Assembly: GCF_000024125.1 (NCBI RefSeq)
Contig: NC_013222.1
Location: 2,807,501 to 2,871,500, forward strand
Length of the DNA stretch: 64,000 bases
Source of the DNA: Robiginitalea biformata HTCC2501
Lineage (GTDB): Bacteria > Bacteroidota > Bacteroidia > Flavobacteriales > Flavobacteriaceae
Reading direction: 5' to 3'
Numbering within the stretch: the stretch's first letter is position 1; every line of letters starts with the position of its first letter. Below the pieces are notes generated by a model that was given only the letters and a program-made list of their open reading frames with translations, searched no databases and was not told where the DNA came from. Below are positions 26,261 to 34,501 of this stretch, piece by piece. Position numbers and translations under genes: made by a program.

Positions 26261-26830
26261 TTGGAATTAAACAACCAACTACTCCAGCGTTTGGACTATG
26301 TGGATGCCACCCGGAAGAAGCGCCTCGCCATGGCGGCAGAAATCCTGGGTACCCCCCATTGGCTCCCGGATTTAATCGCTATCTGCCTGAACCGGCACGA
26401 TGCTATTGGCAGCCGGGCCTGCTGGGTACTGGAATTCGTCTTTAAAAAAGACCCGGCCCGGTTATTCCCGTATTTGGGGGTATTCATTGACGGGCTGTCG
26501 CGCCTGCAGGAAGAGTCTTCCATCCGGCCCATGGCCAAAATCTGTGAATTACTCGCCGGGAGTTACTACAAGCCCGGCAAAGGGGCAAAGCCCCCCCTGG
26601 AGAGCCGTCACCGGGAGCGGATGGCCGAGGTGTGTTTTGACTGGTTGATCGGACCGCACAAGGTAGCTCCCAAGGCCTATTGCATGCAGACGCTCTACCT
26701 GCTGGGGGAGGAATTCCCGTGGATCCGGCCGGAATTGCGGGAAGTCCTGAAGTTGAATTACGCAAAGGGAAGCGCTGCCTATCAGGCGCGTGCCCGCCAC
26801 GTCCTGAAACTGCTTGAGAAATCGCAGTAA
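26261..26830 (+). CDS. conserved hypothetical helical protein upstream of purB
   Basis: A 189-residue soluble, alpha-helical protein with the rhythm of HEAT-like repeats (IGSRACWVLEFVFKKDPARLFPYL, then PKAYCMQTLYLLGEEFPWI). I do not recognise a domain with confidence. The start must be TTG at 26261; the next ATG (24 codons in) would cut into the first helix. It ends 35 bp before purB, and the purB promoter lies at its 3' end, so purB can be transcribed alone. Names borrowed from the neighbouring purB should not be trusted for it. Confidence 0.75.
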   Translation: MELNNQLLQRLDYVDATRKKRLAMAAEILGTPHWLPDLIAICLNRHDAIGSRACWVLEFVFKKDPARLFPYLGVFIDGLSRLQEESSIRPMAKICELLAGSYYKPGKGAKPPLESRHRERMAEVCFDWLIGPHKVAPKAYCMQTLYLLGEEFPWIRPELREVLKLNYAKGSAAYQARARHVLKLLEKSQ

Positions 26831-26842
26831 TCAGTATCTTTG
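26814..26842 (+). promoter_or_regulatory. promoter of purB
   Basis: TTG (26814-26816), 18 nt, TATCTTTG (26835-26842), ending 23 bp before the purB ATG. The upstream half overlaps the 3' end of the preceding gene. Confidence 0.65.
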
Positions 26843-26865
26843 CCCTTTCCAACGCAAACAGCCCT

Positions 26866-28209
26866 ATGGCCCACGATCCACTATACGCTATCTCTCCCGT
26901 CGACGGTCGGTACCGGGATAAAATAAACTCCCTCGAGGACTATTTTTCAGAAGCCGCCCTGATCCGTTACCGTGTCCGCATAGAAATCGAATATTTTATC
27001 GCCCTGTGCGAACTGCCGCTCCCGCAGCTCCGGGACGTGAAGCCGGAAGTCTTCGGGGATTTGCGAAAGCTGTATCGGGAGTTCGACCGCGCAGATGCCC
27101 GTGCTGTAAAAGAAATCGAAAAGACCACCAACCACGACGTGAAAGCCGTGGAATATTTTATCAAGGAGCGATTCGATGAACTGGGACTGTCCGACTACAA
27201 GGAATTTATCCATTTTGGCCTTACCTCCCAGGATATAAACAATACGGCCATCCCGCTTTCCCTGCAGGAAGCGGTCAACGAGGTCTATGTACCCGCCCTA
27301 GAGGAGGTGCGCGAAAAAATCGGCGAACTGGCCGGGCAGTGGCGGGATGTATCCATGCTGGCCCGGACCCACGGGCAACCGGCTTCGCCAACCCGACTCG
27401 GCAAGGAAATCGAGGTCTACGCCGTCCGCCTCCGGGAACAATTCAACCTGTTGAACGACGTGCCCTGCGCCGCCAAATTCGGCGGGGCTACCGGCAACTT
27501 CAACGCGCACCATGTCGCCTACCCGGATATTGACTGGAAGGCGTTTGGAAGGAAATTTGTCCAGGACCGCCTCGGGCTGCACTACTCCTTCCCGACCACC
27601 CAGATTGAACACTACGACCATATGGCCGCCCTGTTCGACGGGCTGAAGCGCATCAACACGATTCTGATAGACCTGGACCGGGATTTTTGGAGCTACATCT
27701 CCATGGATTACTTCAAACAGCAGATCAAAAAAGGGGAAGTGGGTTCCTCCGCCATGCCGCATAAGGTCAACCCCATCGATTTTGAGAACAGCGAGGGGAA
27801 CCTGGGTATTGCAAACGCCCTGTTTGAGCACCTGGCTGGCAAGTTGCCGGTTTCCCGGCTGCAACGGGACCTGACCGACAGTACGGTTCTCCGGAATATC
27901 GGCGTACCCCTGGCCCATACGCTCATCGCTTTCCGGGCCACGCTGAAAGGCCTGGGCAAACTCCTGTTAAACGCCCCGCGTATTGCGGCGGACCTGGAGG
28001 CCAACTGGGCAGTGGTGGCCGAGGCAATCCAAACCATCCTGAGACGGGAAGGATACCCGAACCCCTACGAAGCCCTCAAGGGCCTAACGCGCACGAATCA
28101 GGCCATTACGGCCGAAACCATGTCCGAATTCATCGACACCCTGGAGGTGTCCGAAGGGGTGAAAAAGGAACTTCGGGCCATCCGCCCGGAAAATTACACC
28201 GGGGTATAA
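26866..28209 (+). CDS. purB: adenylosuccinate lyase
   Basis: A 447-residue fumarase-superfamily enzyme that acts twice in purine synthesis, splitting SAICAR and adenylosuccinate with release of fumarate. The N-terminal YAISPVDGRYRDK is diagnostic. TTNHDVKAVEYFIK, FGLTSQDINNTAIPL, the MLARTHGQPASPTRLGKE region and the flexible signature loop GSSAMPHKVNPIDFENSEGN are all intact. It has its own promoter and is followed by a GC-rich hairpin. Confidence 0.97.
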   Translation: MAHDPLYAISPVDGRYRDKINSLEDYFSEAALIRYRVRIEIEYFIALCELPLPQLRDVKPEVFGDLRKLYREFDRADARAVKEIEKTTNHDVKAVEYFIKERFDELGLSDYKEFIHFGLTSQDINNTAIPLSLQEAVNEVYVPALEEVREKIGELAGQWRDVSMLARTHGQPASPTRLGKEIEVYAVRLREQFNLLNDVPCAAKFGGATGNFNAHHVAYPDIDWKAFGRKFVQDRLGLHYSFPTTQIEHYDHMAALFDGLKRINTILIDLDRDFWSYISMDYFKQQIKKGEVGSSAMPHKVNPIDFENSEGNLGIANALFEHLAGKLPVSRLQRDLTDSTVLRNIGVPLAHTLIAFRATLKGLGKLLLNAPRIAADLEANWAVVAEAIQTILRREGYPNPYEALKGLTRTNQAITAETMSEFIDTLEVSEGVKKELRAIRPENYTGV

Positions 28210-28234
28210 AAAATCCCGTTCCGGGGAACGGGAT
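28208..28234 (-). terminator. terminator of the ECF sigma / DUF4252 operon
   Basis: ATCCCGTT (28213-28220) and AACGGGAT (28227-28234) form a perfect 8-bp stem with a 6-nt loop. On the minus strand six T residues follow (28208-28213), so it terminates the DUF4252 operon. It begins at the purB stop codon and may also help end purB transcription. Confidence 0.8.
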
Positions 28235-28295
28235 CGATACCGCAATGCGGGTTTCTTTTCAATAAACGGAGTTGCTGCGGTGGGAACTGCCCGGA

Positions 28296-28847
28296 TCAGC
28301 CATTGATCAGGAAAGCGAGTTCCGAAAGCCCCTCCCCTTCCAGGTCGGCATTTTCGATAGCCTGGAGCAGTTGGACGAAGTAGGCCGGGTTCATATTCTT
28401 CCCGAGCACGCGGATTACCGCAAACCCGTTTTCCCTGCTGTCGCCGTAGATCACCACCTCGTCGATGGCATCCTCGTCGCCCAGGTATTTGACCACCCCA
28501 CGTCCGTACTTGGTGTTGAGCTTCATCAGTTCCTTGAACTCGGAATCCTTCAGGATCGCTTTAACCTTGGCGCTTTCCTCCTCATAGGACTGGGCGTTCG
28601 CATCCGTTTTTCGAAAGGTCAGGATATTGAGTTTCCGCAGGGATCTGAGAGCCTGTTTCTCCGTTTCACTCAGCGCGGCTTCGTCGAGTTTCAGGATATT
28701 GGCCGGGACATCGAGCACCAGGAAATTCGGGTTTTCCGAATTGTCCACATAGTATTCCTGCAGGCTCTGGGTGCCGGAGCAACCCATAAACAGCAAGAGG
28801 GACGCAAGTCCCGCCAGCAGTGAGCCAAATGTAATTTTACGTTTCAT
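28296..28847 (-). CDS. DUF4252 domain lipoprotein
   Basis: A 183-residue lipoprotein with a signal peptide ending in a lipobox (FMGC, Cys23) and a DUF4252 domain. It is the last gene of the operon sigma factor - anti-sigma - DUF4252 - DUF4252, 64 bp after its paralogue, and ends just before a terminator. Function is unknown. Its place in an ECF operon suggests an envelope-stress or regulon effector role (inference). Confidence 0.85.
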   Translation of the reverse strand: MKRKITFGSLLAGLASLLLFMGCSGTQSLQEYYVDNSENPNFLVLDVPANILKLDEAALSETEKQALRSLRKLNILTFRKTDANAQSYEEESAKVKAILKDSEFKELMKLNTKYGRGVVKYLGDEDAIDEVVIYGDSRENGFAVIRVLGKNMNPAYFVQLLQAIENADLEGEGLSELAFLING

Positions 28848-28911
28848 CCCGTTGGGGTTATAACAGGGTCCCCGGGCGGTGGATCGCCGCCCGGGTCCTG
28901 CCTGTCTGATG

Positions 28912-29463
28912 TTATTTATTCGATTTTTTCTCGGCCTTGTTGAGTTCCTCGGGAAGGTTCATCTTCCGGGTCAGCGCACCGATCTTGGTCAGGTCGATAT
29001 CGCCGGTAAGGGTCAGCAGCACCGTTTCGATCTGCCGGTCATTCACCTCGAGGTCCATGTTCTTGATGCCGGTTACGAACATCAGCAATTCGCTCACATG
29101 ATCGCTGTCCTTTCCCTCGCGGATATAGAACTTCACATTGGCATCCTTGTCCTTCACCCGCATCAGCTCGCTCAGGGAGGCAGACTTCAGGTAGCGGTCC
29201 ACGGTGGCTTTCATGTCCGCAGATACCCCGCTGTCTTCAGTGATAAAGACCTTCACGCCGTTCAGGCTCTTGGCGATGTCCATAAACTCCTTCGCCTCCG
29301 GGTCATCCACGTCCACGTCCATCTTGATCAGGAGTTCAAACATGTTCTTGTTGACGATCACGGAGCTCACCTCGTCCATTTCCTCGTACTTGTCAAAAAT
29401 CGACTGGGAGGAAGCGGCCAGGGGCGCAATGAGCATCAGGGCAATTATTACATACTTTTTCAT
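28912..29463 (-). CDS. DUF4252 domain exported protein
   Basis: A 183-residue protein with a cleavable signal peptide (MKKYVIIALMLIAPLAASSQ) but no lipobox cysteine, unlike its downstream paralogue. The DUF4252 domain follows (SIFDKYEEMDEVSSVIVNKN, then EAKEFMDIAKSLNGVKVFI). Both copies are 183 residues long, consistent with an old tandem duplication followed by a change in membrane attachment. It sits 11 bp after the anti-sigma gene. Confidence 0.85.
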   Translation of the reverse strand: MKKYVIIALMLIAPLAASSQSIFDKYEEMDEVSSVIVNKNMFELLIKMDVDVDDPEAKEFMDIAKSLNGVKVFITEDSGVSADMKATVDRYLKSASLSELMRVKDKDANVKFYIREGKDSDHVSELLMFVTGIKNMDLEVNDRQIETVLLTLTGDIDLTKIGALTRKMNLPEELNKAEKKSNK

Positions 29464-29474
29464 TGTTTTTGGAT

Positions 29475-29897
29475 TTAATTGTTTTTGTAAATTTTTTGTT
29501 TGGTTTCTTCAAATTCGCTCAGGTGGGCTACTTTTTCCGTACCCCGATCGAGGTTCTGGGCAATCAGCCCCAGCGCCTTGCGGGTCTGCTGGTAGGCGTA
29601 CTCCGCTTTTTGCTGTTCCCGGTACTGATTCCCGAAATACAGGCCCATCATCAGGACGGCTACTGCGGCAACGGATAGCCACCGAAACGTGTTTCTTCTG
29701 GCTGTTAGTGGTACCTGCCGGGTAGACCGTTGATTTTTGGCCTCGGAAAAGTATTGGAACATCGGGGCGTATTGTTCCAGGCCGGGCGCAATGTCCCCTG
29801 CCGAAAAATAATCCCGGAGTTGCTGTTCCTCGGCCTCCGTAGCGGTGGCCTCGAAATACTTTTCCAGTATCGATTCTATTTTTTTATCCAATTCCAT
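29475..29897 (-). CDS. putative anti-sigma factor
   Basis: A 140-residue protein with a short cytoplasmic N-terminal region (about 70 residues, with EAEEQQLRDYFSAG), one membrane helix (73-89, WLSVAAVAVLMMGLYFG) and a short periplasmic helical tail. The layout, and its overlap of 14 bp with the sigma factor gene upstream, are typical of Bacteroidota anti-sigma factors. No conserved zinc motif is seen. Assignment rests on topology and position. Confidence 0.7.
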   Translation of the reverse strand: MELDKKIESILEKYFEATATEAEEQQLRDYFSAGDIAPGLEQYAPMFQYFSEAKNQRSTRQVPLTARRNTFRWLSVAAVAVLMMGLYFGNQYREQQKAEYAYQQTRKALGLIAQNLDRGTEKVAHLSEFEETKQKIYKNN

Positions 29898-30396
29898 AAC
29901 GATGCTTTTCTATTAATTTATCGCGAACGGCCTTCCGCGCCCTGGAAAGGGCCACGCGAACGGCGGTTGGCTTCATATCCATCAGTTTTTCAATTTCCTC
30001 GTATTCGTAGGACTCCACGTCCCGCAACTGGAGGATGAGCCGCTGTTGTTCCGGCAATTCGTCCATAATCCGCTCCACCCAGCCCACACTGTCCCGGGCC
30101 TCCACCTGCTGTTGCAGGGAAGAATGCCCATTGTCCGCGTAATTGCTGTGCACCAGCTTCAGGTTGCCGGATTGTTTGGACTTTAACCGGTCGAGGCAAA
30201 AATTCTTGGTCATTGTCATGGCGAAAGCCTCGACATTTTTATACCGGCCCATTTTCTTCTTTCCCGCCCAGAGTTTCATCAGGATTTCCTGGGTGGCGTC
30301 CTCGGCCTCTTCGGAGGAAATCAGCAACCGCTTAGCTACGCGGTACAGTTTATCCTTAAAAGGCATTACGATCTGCAAGAACTCAGCCTGTGTCAT
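29884..30396 (-). CDS. ECF RNA polymerase sigma factor
   Basis: A 170-residue group 4 sigma factor. Region 2 is at about 20-85 (EEAEDATQEILMKLW, AFAMTMTKNFCLDRL). Region 4 is at about 110-165 (LPEQQRLILQLRDVESYEYEEI, with helix-turn-helix MKPTAVRVALSRARKAV). The start is taken as the ATG of MTQAEFLQIV; a TTG ten codons upstream is possible. It is the first gene of the operon, ahead of the anti-sigma factor and two DUF4252 genes, and has an ECF-like promoter of its own. Confidence 0.93.
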   Translation of the reverse strand: MTQAEFLQIVMPFKDKLYRVAKRLLISSEEAEDATQEILMKLWAGKKKMGRYKNVEAFAMTMTKNFCLDRLKSKQSGNLKLVHSNYADNGHSSLQQQVEARDSVGWVERIMDELPEQQRLILQLRDVESYEYEEIEKLMDMKPTAVRVALSRARKAVRDKLIEKHRYGIG

Positions 30397-30450
30397 TTTG
30401 GGTCGGTCGATGGTTGTCGTTGTCAATTTAACGTTGCTTTACATCAGGAA

Positions 30451-30475
30451 GACGAAAGTGGACGAATTTTGTTAC
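30451..30475 (-). promoter_or_regulatory. ECF-type promoter of the sigma factor operon
   Basis: On the minus strand GTAAC (30471-30475), 16 nt, then CGTC (30451-30454). This is the general form of ECF sigma promoters (AAC at -35, CGTC at -10). No TAnnTTTG element is near, which supports autoregulation by the encoded sigma factor. It is 55 bp upstream of the chosen ATG. Confidence 0.6.
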
Positions 30476-30558
30476 AAAAAGTTTTTTATTCAGGGGGGCG
30501 TGTCTATTTTTAACGCTGTAAACCGCTGATACAGGGTCAGTAAAACGCTATTTATCAG

Positions 30559-30566
30559 TATTTTTG
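30559..30566 (+). promoter_or_regulatory. -7 element for the S41 protease gene
   Basis: TATTTTTG matches TAnnTTTG and lies 58 bp before the protease ATG. There is no TTG at -33. An overlapping TATATTTG on the other strand (30567-30574) has no obvious gene to serve. Confidence 0.4.
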
Positions 30567-30624
30567 CAAATATAGGGCCGGAATTTTGGAACGGTCTTTG
30601 CCCCAAACAATAAAAAAATTGAAT

Positions 30625-32148
30625 ATGAAGAAGCTAGTATATCTGCTGGTGGGTCTGTTGATGCTCTCCTGCAGCAAGGATGACGATGCCAATCCCGGAC
30701 CGGACCCGCAGCCCGTTGGCGATACGAATGTGCAGGATTTTATGTGGCAGGCCATGAACCTCTGGTATTTCTGGCAGGGAGACGTGGCAGACCTGGCAGA
30801 TGACCGGTTTGGCACGGATGCGGAATACAGCGAATTCCTCGATTCGGAAGATAGCCCAACCGCATTTTTTGAAAACCGCCTGCGGTTTGTGGAGGACCGC
30901 TTCAGTTTTTACAGTGACGACTACACGGAACTTACCCAGAACCTGGCGGGAATTTCCCGGAGCAACGGGCTGGAGTTCGGGCTGATTTACGACGACGCAA
31001 ACGGAAACAGCCAACTGGACGATACGGATCCGATTTTCGGCGTGGTCCGCTATGTGGTCAACGGCTCGAATGCCGCCACGGCGGATATCGGACGGGGGGA
31101 GATCTTCGTGGGCGTGGATGGGACGATGCTCAACGGCGGCAATTACGCGGACCTCCTGTTCGGGGAAAACGCCACCTATACGCTGATGATGGCCGACTAC
31201 AATGGGGGGGACCCGGTTGTCAACGGCAAGGAAGTGACCCTGACCAAGGAAGAAGGGCTCGCCGAGAACCCGGTGTATATCGTCAAGTCCTTTGAGATCG
31301 GGGCCGATAGAATCGGATACCTGATGTATAACGGCTTTACCAATGAATACGACGAAGACCTGAACGATGCCTTTGGGAGCCTGGTGGCCGACGGGGTTAC
31401 CGACCTGGTCCTCGATTTGCGCTATAACAGCGGGGGGTCCGTCAATTCGTCCCGCCTGCTGTCGAGTATGATTTACGGCCGGAATCCGAACGATTTATAC
31501 CTCAGGCAACGCTGGAATGACAAAATTCAGGAAGCCTTTACCAGGGACGACCCGAATGCCCTGGACGATTATTTCGCCACCCAGACCGGGGCCGGGTCGG
31601 TTATCAATACGCTGAACCTCCAGCGCGTCTATATCCTTACCACCGGCAGTACTGCTTCGGCCAGCGAACTGGTAATCAACGGCCTGGACCCCTATATAGA
31701 GGTCATCCAGATCGGGACAACCACCACCGGGAAAAACGAATTTTCGCTAACCATGGTGGACGACCCGGGACGACCCGGTGCACCGTTTATCTACAGTGCC
31801 AGCCGTGAAAACCAGATTGACCCGGAAAATAACTGGGCCATCCAGCCCCTGGTTGGACGGAATGAGAACGCCGTCGGTTTCTCCGATTATACGGCCGGTT
31901 TTGCCCCGGAAATTGAACTCCGGGAAGACCTCGGGAACATGGGCGTCCTCGGGGATGACGACGAGCCCCTGCTGGCCCGCGCCATACAGGAAATCACCGG
32001 CGTATCGGCCAAAAGGAGCTGGCAGCCCGAGCGTCCTATTGAGGCCTTTACCCATAACGGGATGTTCACGCCCATGCGGAACAATATGGTGCTGGACAAG
32101 GACATCCAACTGCCGCCGAGCCTGCTGGAACGCATGCCCCAACAATAA
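30625..32148 (+). CDS. S41 family (C-terminal processing) peptidase lipoprotein
   Basis: A 507-residue lipoprotein with a lipobox cysteine at 16 (MKKLVYLLVGLLMLSC). A short Asp/Pro-rich linker follows, then a PDZ-like region (VRYVVNGSNAATADIGRGEI) and an S41 serine protease domain with the nucleophile in TTGSTASASELVINGL and an upstream LVLDLRYNSGGSVNSSR motif. Expected in the periplasm or on the outer membrane. The start at 30625 is chosen for the signal peptide. A 10-bp tandem repeat (GACGACCCGG twice) encodes the DDPGRPG turn near 31760. It is convergent with the TonB receptor gene. Confidence 0.9.
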   Translation: MKKLVYLLVGLLMLSCSKDDDANPGPDPQPVGDTNVQDFMWQAMNLWYFWQGDVADLADDRFGTDAEYSEFLDSEDSPTAFFENRLRFVEDRFSFYSDDYTELTQNLAGISRSNGLEFGLIYDDANGNSQLDDTDPIFGVVRYVVNGSNAATADIGRGEIFVGVDGTMLNGGNYADLLFGENATYTLMMADYNGGDPVVNGKEVTLTKEEGLAENPVYIVKSFEIGADRIGYLMYNGFTNEYDEDLNDAFGSLVADGVTDLVLDLRYNSGGSVNSSRLLSSMIYGRNPNDLYLRQRWNDKIQEAFTRDDPNALDDYFATQTGAGSVINTLNLQRVYILTTGSTASASELVINGLDPYIEVIQIGTTTTGKNEFSLTMVDDPGRPGAPFIYSASRENQIDPENNWAIQPLVGRNENAVGFSDYTAGFAPEIELREDLGNMGVLGDDDEPLLARAIQEITGVSAKRSWQPERPIEAFTHNGMFTPMRNNMVLDKDIQLPPSLLERMPQQ

Positions 32149-32210
32149 GCCCCACTGCCGGTGCAGGCCGGAAGGCCGTGCGCAACATCCCTTTTCCTAA
32201 TGAGCAATCA

Positions 32211-32236
32211 AAAACGCCCCCGGCCGGGGGCGTTTT
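32211..32236. terminator. bidirectional terminator, perfect 26-bp palindrome
   Basis: AAAACGCCCCCGG followed by its exact reverse complement, giving a 26-bp palindrome with A and T runs at the ends. It lies between the convergent S41 protease and TonB receptor genes and can terminate transcription from either side. Confidence 0.85.
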
Positions 32237-32253
32237 CGTTCCGGGCCGATGCC

Positions 32254-32316
32254 GGGCCCTATTCCAGTTGCAGGGCCCTATTCCAGTTGCAGGGACCTAA
32301 TCCAGTTGCAGGGACC
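32254..32316. repeat. 19-bp tandem repeat across the receptor gene's stop codon
   Basis: Three copies of a 19-bp unit (32254-32272, 32273-32291, 32292-32310) plus 6 bp of a fourth. The last copy in plus-strand coordinates contains the final codons (SLQLD) and TAG stop of the TonB receptor gene; the other two lie beyond the stop. Copies differ at one or two bases. Confidence 0.9.
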
Positions 32317-34162
32317 AGCCAAGGTAAATCGTCCGGCCCGGGGTTTGGTAGCCAATTACCTCCGTAAATTCGGTATTCAACAAGTTGTCCGCCCGGAGAT
32401 AGGCATCCAGTTTCCCACGGAGGAAGCTGTATCCAACCTGCCCGCCTACCAGGGAAAATGCGTCCAGTTCCCGGTTGGTAAACGTACTGAAATCCGTATC
32501 CGTCCGTGTCCCGGTGTACCGGTAGTACAGGGAGCCCCTCCATCGGCTGGAAATCTCCCCATTCAGGCGAAACTGGAATTTATGGGCCGGTATCCGGATC
32601 GCAGCATCCCCCTGCCGGTCCGTATAGGTGTAGCCCGCCCGGACCTGCCAGCCATCCGCCGCAAACCAGGTGGCCTCAAATTCCACCCCGTTTACCTCCA
32701 CGGGGTCCGGGCTGTTCCTGTATTGCATCCCGGCGCCGTCATAGATAACCGCCTGCTCTTCTTCCCGGTCAAAGTACAGCACGGACAGGCGCATCCGATT
32801 CCCGAACTGCCACGCCAGGCCCGCTTCCAGGGTCCGGTCGGTCTCGGGTTCGAGTTCCGGGTTGGCCCCGAAGGTGCCATAGAGCTGGTTCAGGGTGGGC
32901 GTAATATAGGCCGTGGACCAGGTGGCCAGGGCCTTAAAGGTGTGTTCCCCAAGGGTGAGCGCATAAGAGGGATTCAACTGGTAGACCCACTGGGAGCCGT
33001 ATTGCGAATGGAAATTGACCCGGGTTCCGGCATTCAGGTTCCATCCGGAAGCGGATGCCCATACCAGGTTTACGAAGGGGTCGATAAACCGAAAGGATTC
33101 CACATCTTCGGTCCCCGCCCGGTCTTCGGATGCCATGATACCCCCCAAAACAGACAGGCTGCGGTTCAGGCGATGCTTGTACAGGACCTCCCCGAACCAA
33201 TTGCTTCCCCGAAAGGTCGTCGGGAAGTCGCTGCGGTTGTCCGAATCGAACTCCGAATAGCCCGCGCGGGCCTCCAGCGTTCCTTTTGAAAATTCCCTGG
33301 TGGCATTCAGGGAAACCCGGGTTTGCTCCGAGAGGAACAAAAAGTCTGCATCTGCCCCGTTAAAGGCGTCATCATAGGCCGTCCGCAATTGCGTCCGGTT
33401 TGCCGTGAGTTGCACCCTGGTATGGTCCCAGGGTCGGTATCCCAGCCGGGCACTCAGCGAGAGGTTTCGGAAGGGGTCCGTTTCAGTACCGGATCGCAGG
33501 GAAGACAGCCCCGTAGCCCGGGCGTGCGTAATGCCCGCCTGGTAATTGAGCCGTCCCGAGGTCCCTCCCAATCGCGCATACTGCTGGTACTGGCCAAATT
33601 GTCCTTCAGGGTCTTCGGGGGCCCGGTGGGTCCCCAGGAGACTGCCCACCCGGAGTGCGAGGGGGGATTTGGGTGCCTTTCGGGTGCGGATGTTAATCAC
33701 GGCCGTTGCCGCATTGGTGCCGTAAAGTGTGCTGGCTGCCCCTTTCAGTATCTCCACGGACTCCACCTCTTCGGCCTGGACGAACCGCAAATCGTATTCC
33801 TGGGATGCCGAGGAGGGGTCCGTTACCCGGACCCCGTCAATCAGGACGAGTACCTGCCGACCCCGGCCGCCGCGGGCAAAAACTCCCAGGACCTCCCCGG
33901 GACGGCCCCTGCTGCCCGATATTTCAATCCCGGTTTGCGCATTCAGGATCTCCGCCATAGTCGCCCCCCGGTAGGATGCGAGTTCCCGCCGGCTCAGCCG
34001 GATGACGGTTTTTCCGCTTTGTTCCCAGCGCAGCGGAAAGCGCGTGTCCGATACGACCACTTCGTCGAGTTTTTCAATACGGGTGGAATCCGTTTGGCCC
34101 ATAAGAGGGACGCATGCCGCCAGATAAGCGGCAACGCCCAGGGCCTGCCATGGTTTGTGCAT
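32297..34162 (-). CDS. btuB: TonB-dependent vitamin B12 receptor (BtuB-like)
   Basis: A 621-residue outer-membrane receptor. Signal peptide (to about residue 22, ending LMGQ), TonB box region (LDEVVVSDTR), plug domain (RELASYRGATMAEILNAQTG, then ILKGAASTLYGTNAATAVIN) and a 22-strand barrel ending in the aromatic-rich IYLGWSLQLD. The cobalamin riboswitch directly upstream on the same strand makes B12 or a cobinoid the likely substrate; the divergent ABC transporter genes fit this. The final codons and stop are repeated downstream. Confidence 0.9.
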   Translation of the reverse strand: MHKPWQALGVAAYLAACVPLMGQTDSTRIEKLDEVVVSDTRFPLRWEQSGKTVIRLSRRELASYRGATMAEILNAQTGIEISGSRGRPGEVLGVFARGGRGRQVLVLIDGVRVTDPSSASQEYDLRFVQAEEVESVEILKGAASTLYGTNAATAVINIRTRKAPKSPLALRVGSLLGTHRAPEDPEGQFGQYQQYARLGGTSGRLNYQAGITHARATGLSSLRSGTETDPFRNLSLSARLGYRPWDHTRVQLTANRTQLRTAYDDAFNGADADFLFLSEQTRVSLNATREFSKGTLEARAGYSEFDSDNRSDFPTTFRGSNWFGEVLYKHRLNRSLSVLGGIMASEDRAGTEDVESFRFIDPFVNLVWASASGWNLNAGTRVNFHSQYGSQWVYQLNPSYALTLGEHTFKALATWSTAYITPTLNQLYGTFGANPELEPETDRTLEAGLAWQFGNRMRLSVLYFDREEEQAVIYDGAGMQYRNSPDPVEVNGVEFEATWFAADGWQVRAGYTYTDRQGDAAIRIPAHKFQFRLNGEISSRWRGSLYYRYTGTRTDTDFSTFTNRELDAFSLVGGQVGYSFLRGKLDAYLRADNLLNTEFTEVIGYQTPGRTIYLGWSLQLD

Positions 34163-34211
34163 GTCTTTTTCGTTTTAAGACACGGGAAAGGTTTTCCGTA
34201 GAATAGCTACC

Positions 34212-34234
34212 TAAACTTTTATCCCGAAAGTTTA
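34212..34234 (-). other. hairpin in the riboswitch expression region
   Basis: Between the aptamer and the btuB start, TAAACTTT and AAAGTTTA form an 8-bp stem around a 7-nt loop. There is no T-tract, so it is more likely part of a translational switch or an RNA-stabilising stem than a terminator. Inference only. Confidence 0.4.
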
Positions 34235-34249
34235 ACAATGAATGCGGAA

Positions 34250-34440
34250 AACGGCAGGTCTCCTGGCTTGCGTCCCGGCTGCCTGCCTTCCCGTCCGAAA
34301 AACAGACAGTGGTCTAATGAAGATGGCAGCGGGCATCCCCCTAAGGGGACTGAGCATACAGTTGCGGGAACAGCTCCGGCCTTTCACCGGATTCCCTTTT
34401 AATCCCGCATCCCCTGGTGGGGCGATACGGGAACCGGTAT
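34250..34440 (-). ncRNA. cobalamin riboswitch
   Basis: On the minus strand the aptamer core is recognisable. The P3-P5 segment CCGGUGAAAGGCCGG (around 34375-34390) is followed by CCCGCAACUGU. The B12 box AGCCAGGAGACCTGCC lies at 34253-34268. The layout fits the adenosylcobalamin riboswitch class and it precedes a TonB receptor gene by about 90 nt. High B12 should lower btuB expression. The 5' edge is approximate, and I could not define a promoter for this transcript. Confidence 0.92.
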
Positions 34441-34471
34441 CCGGCCGCAAGATACACATTTACCGCAAACT

Positions 34472-34501
34472 TTGACAGGCGGTATTTTCAGGCTACTTTT
34501 G
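34472..34501 (+). promoter_or_regulatory. promoter of the btuF-btuC operon
   Basis: TTG (34472-34474), exactly 19 nt, TACTTTTG (34494-34501). Transcription should start about 13 nt before the GTG of the binding-protein gene, leaving no room for a riboswitch on this arm. Confidence 0.75.

Noticed and set aside
28240..28259. A second terminator for purB (CCGC-AAT-GCGG then GTTTCTTTT)
   Set aside because: The stem is only 4 bp with a 3-nt loop; too weak to claim, although the larger hairpin at 28213-28234 may assist.
32249..33289. A 346-codon open frame opposite the TonB receptor gene
   Set aside because: The receptor has signal peptide, plug and barrel on the minus strand and a riboswitch upstream; the other frame is a shadow.
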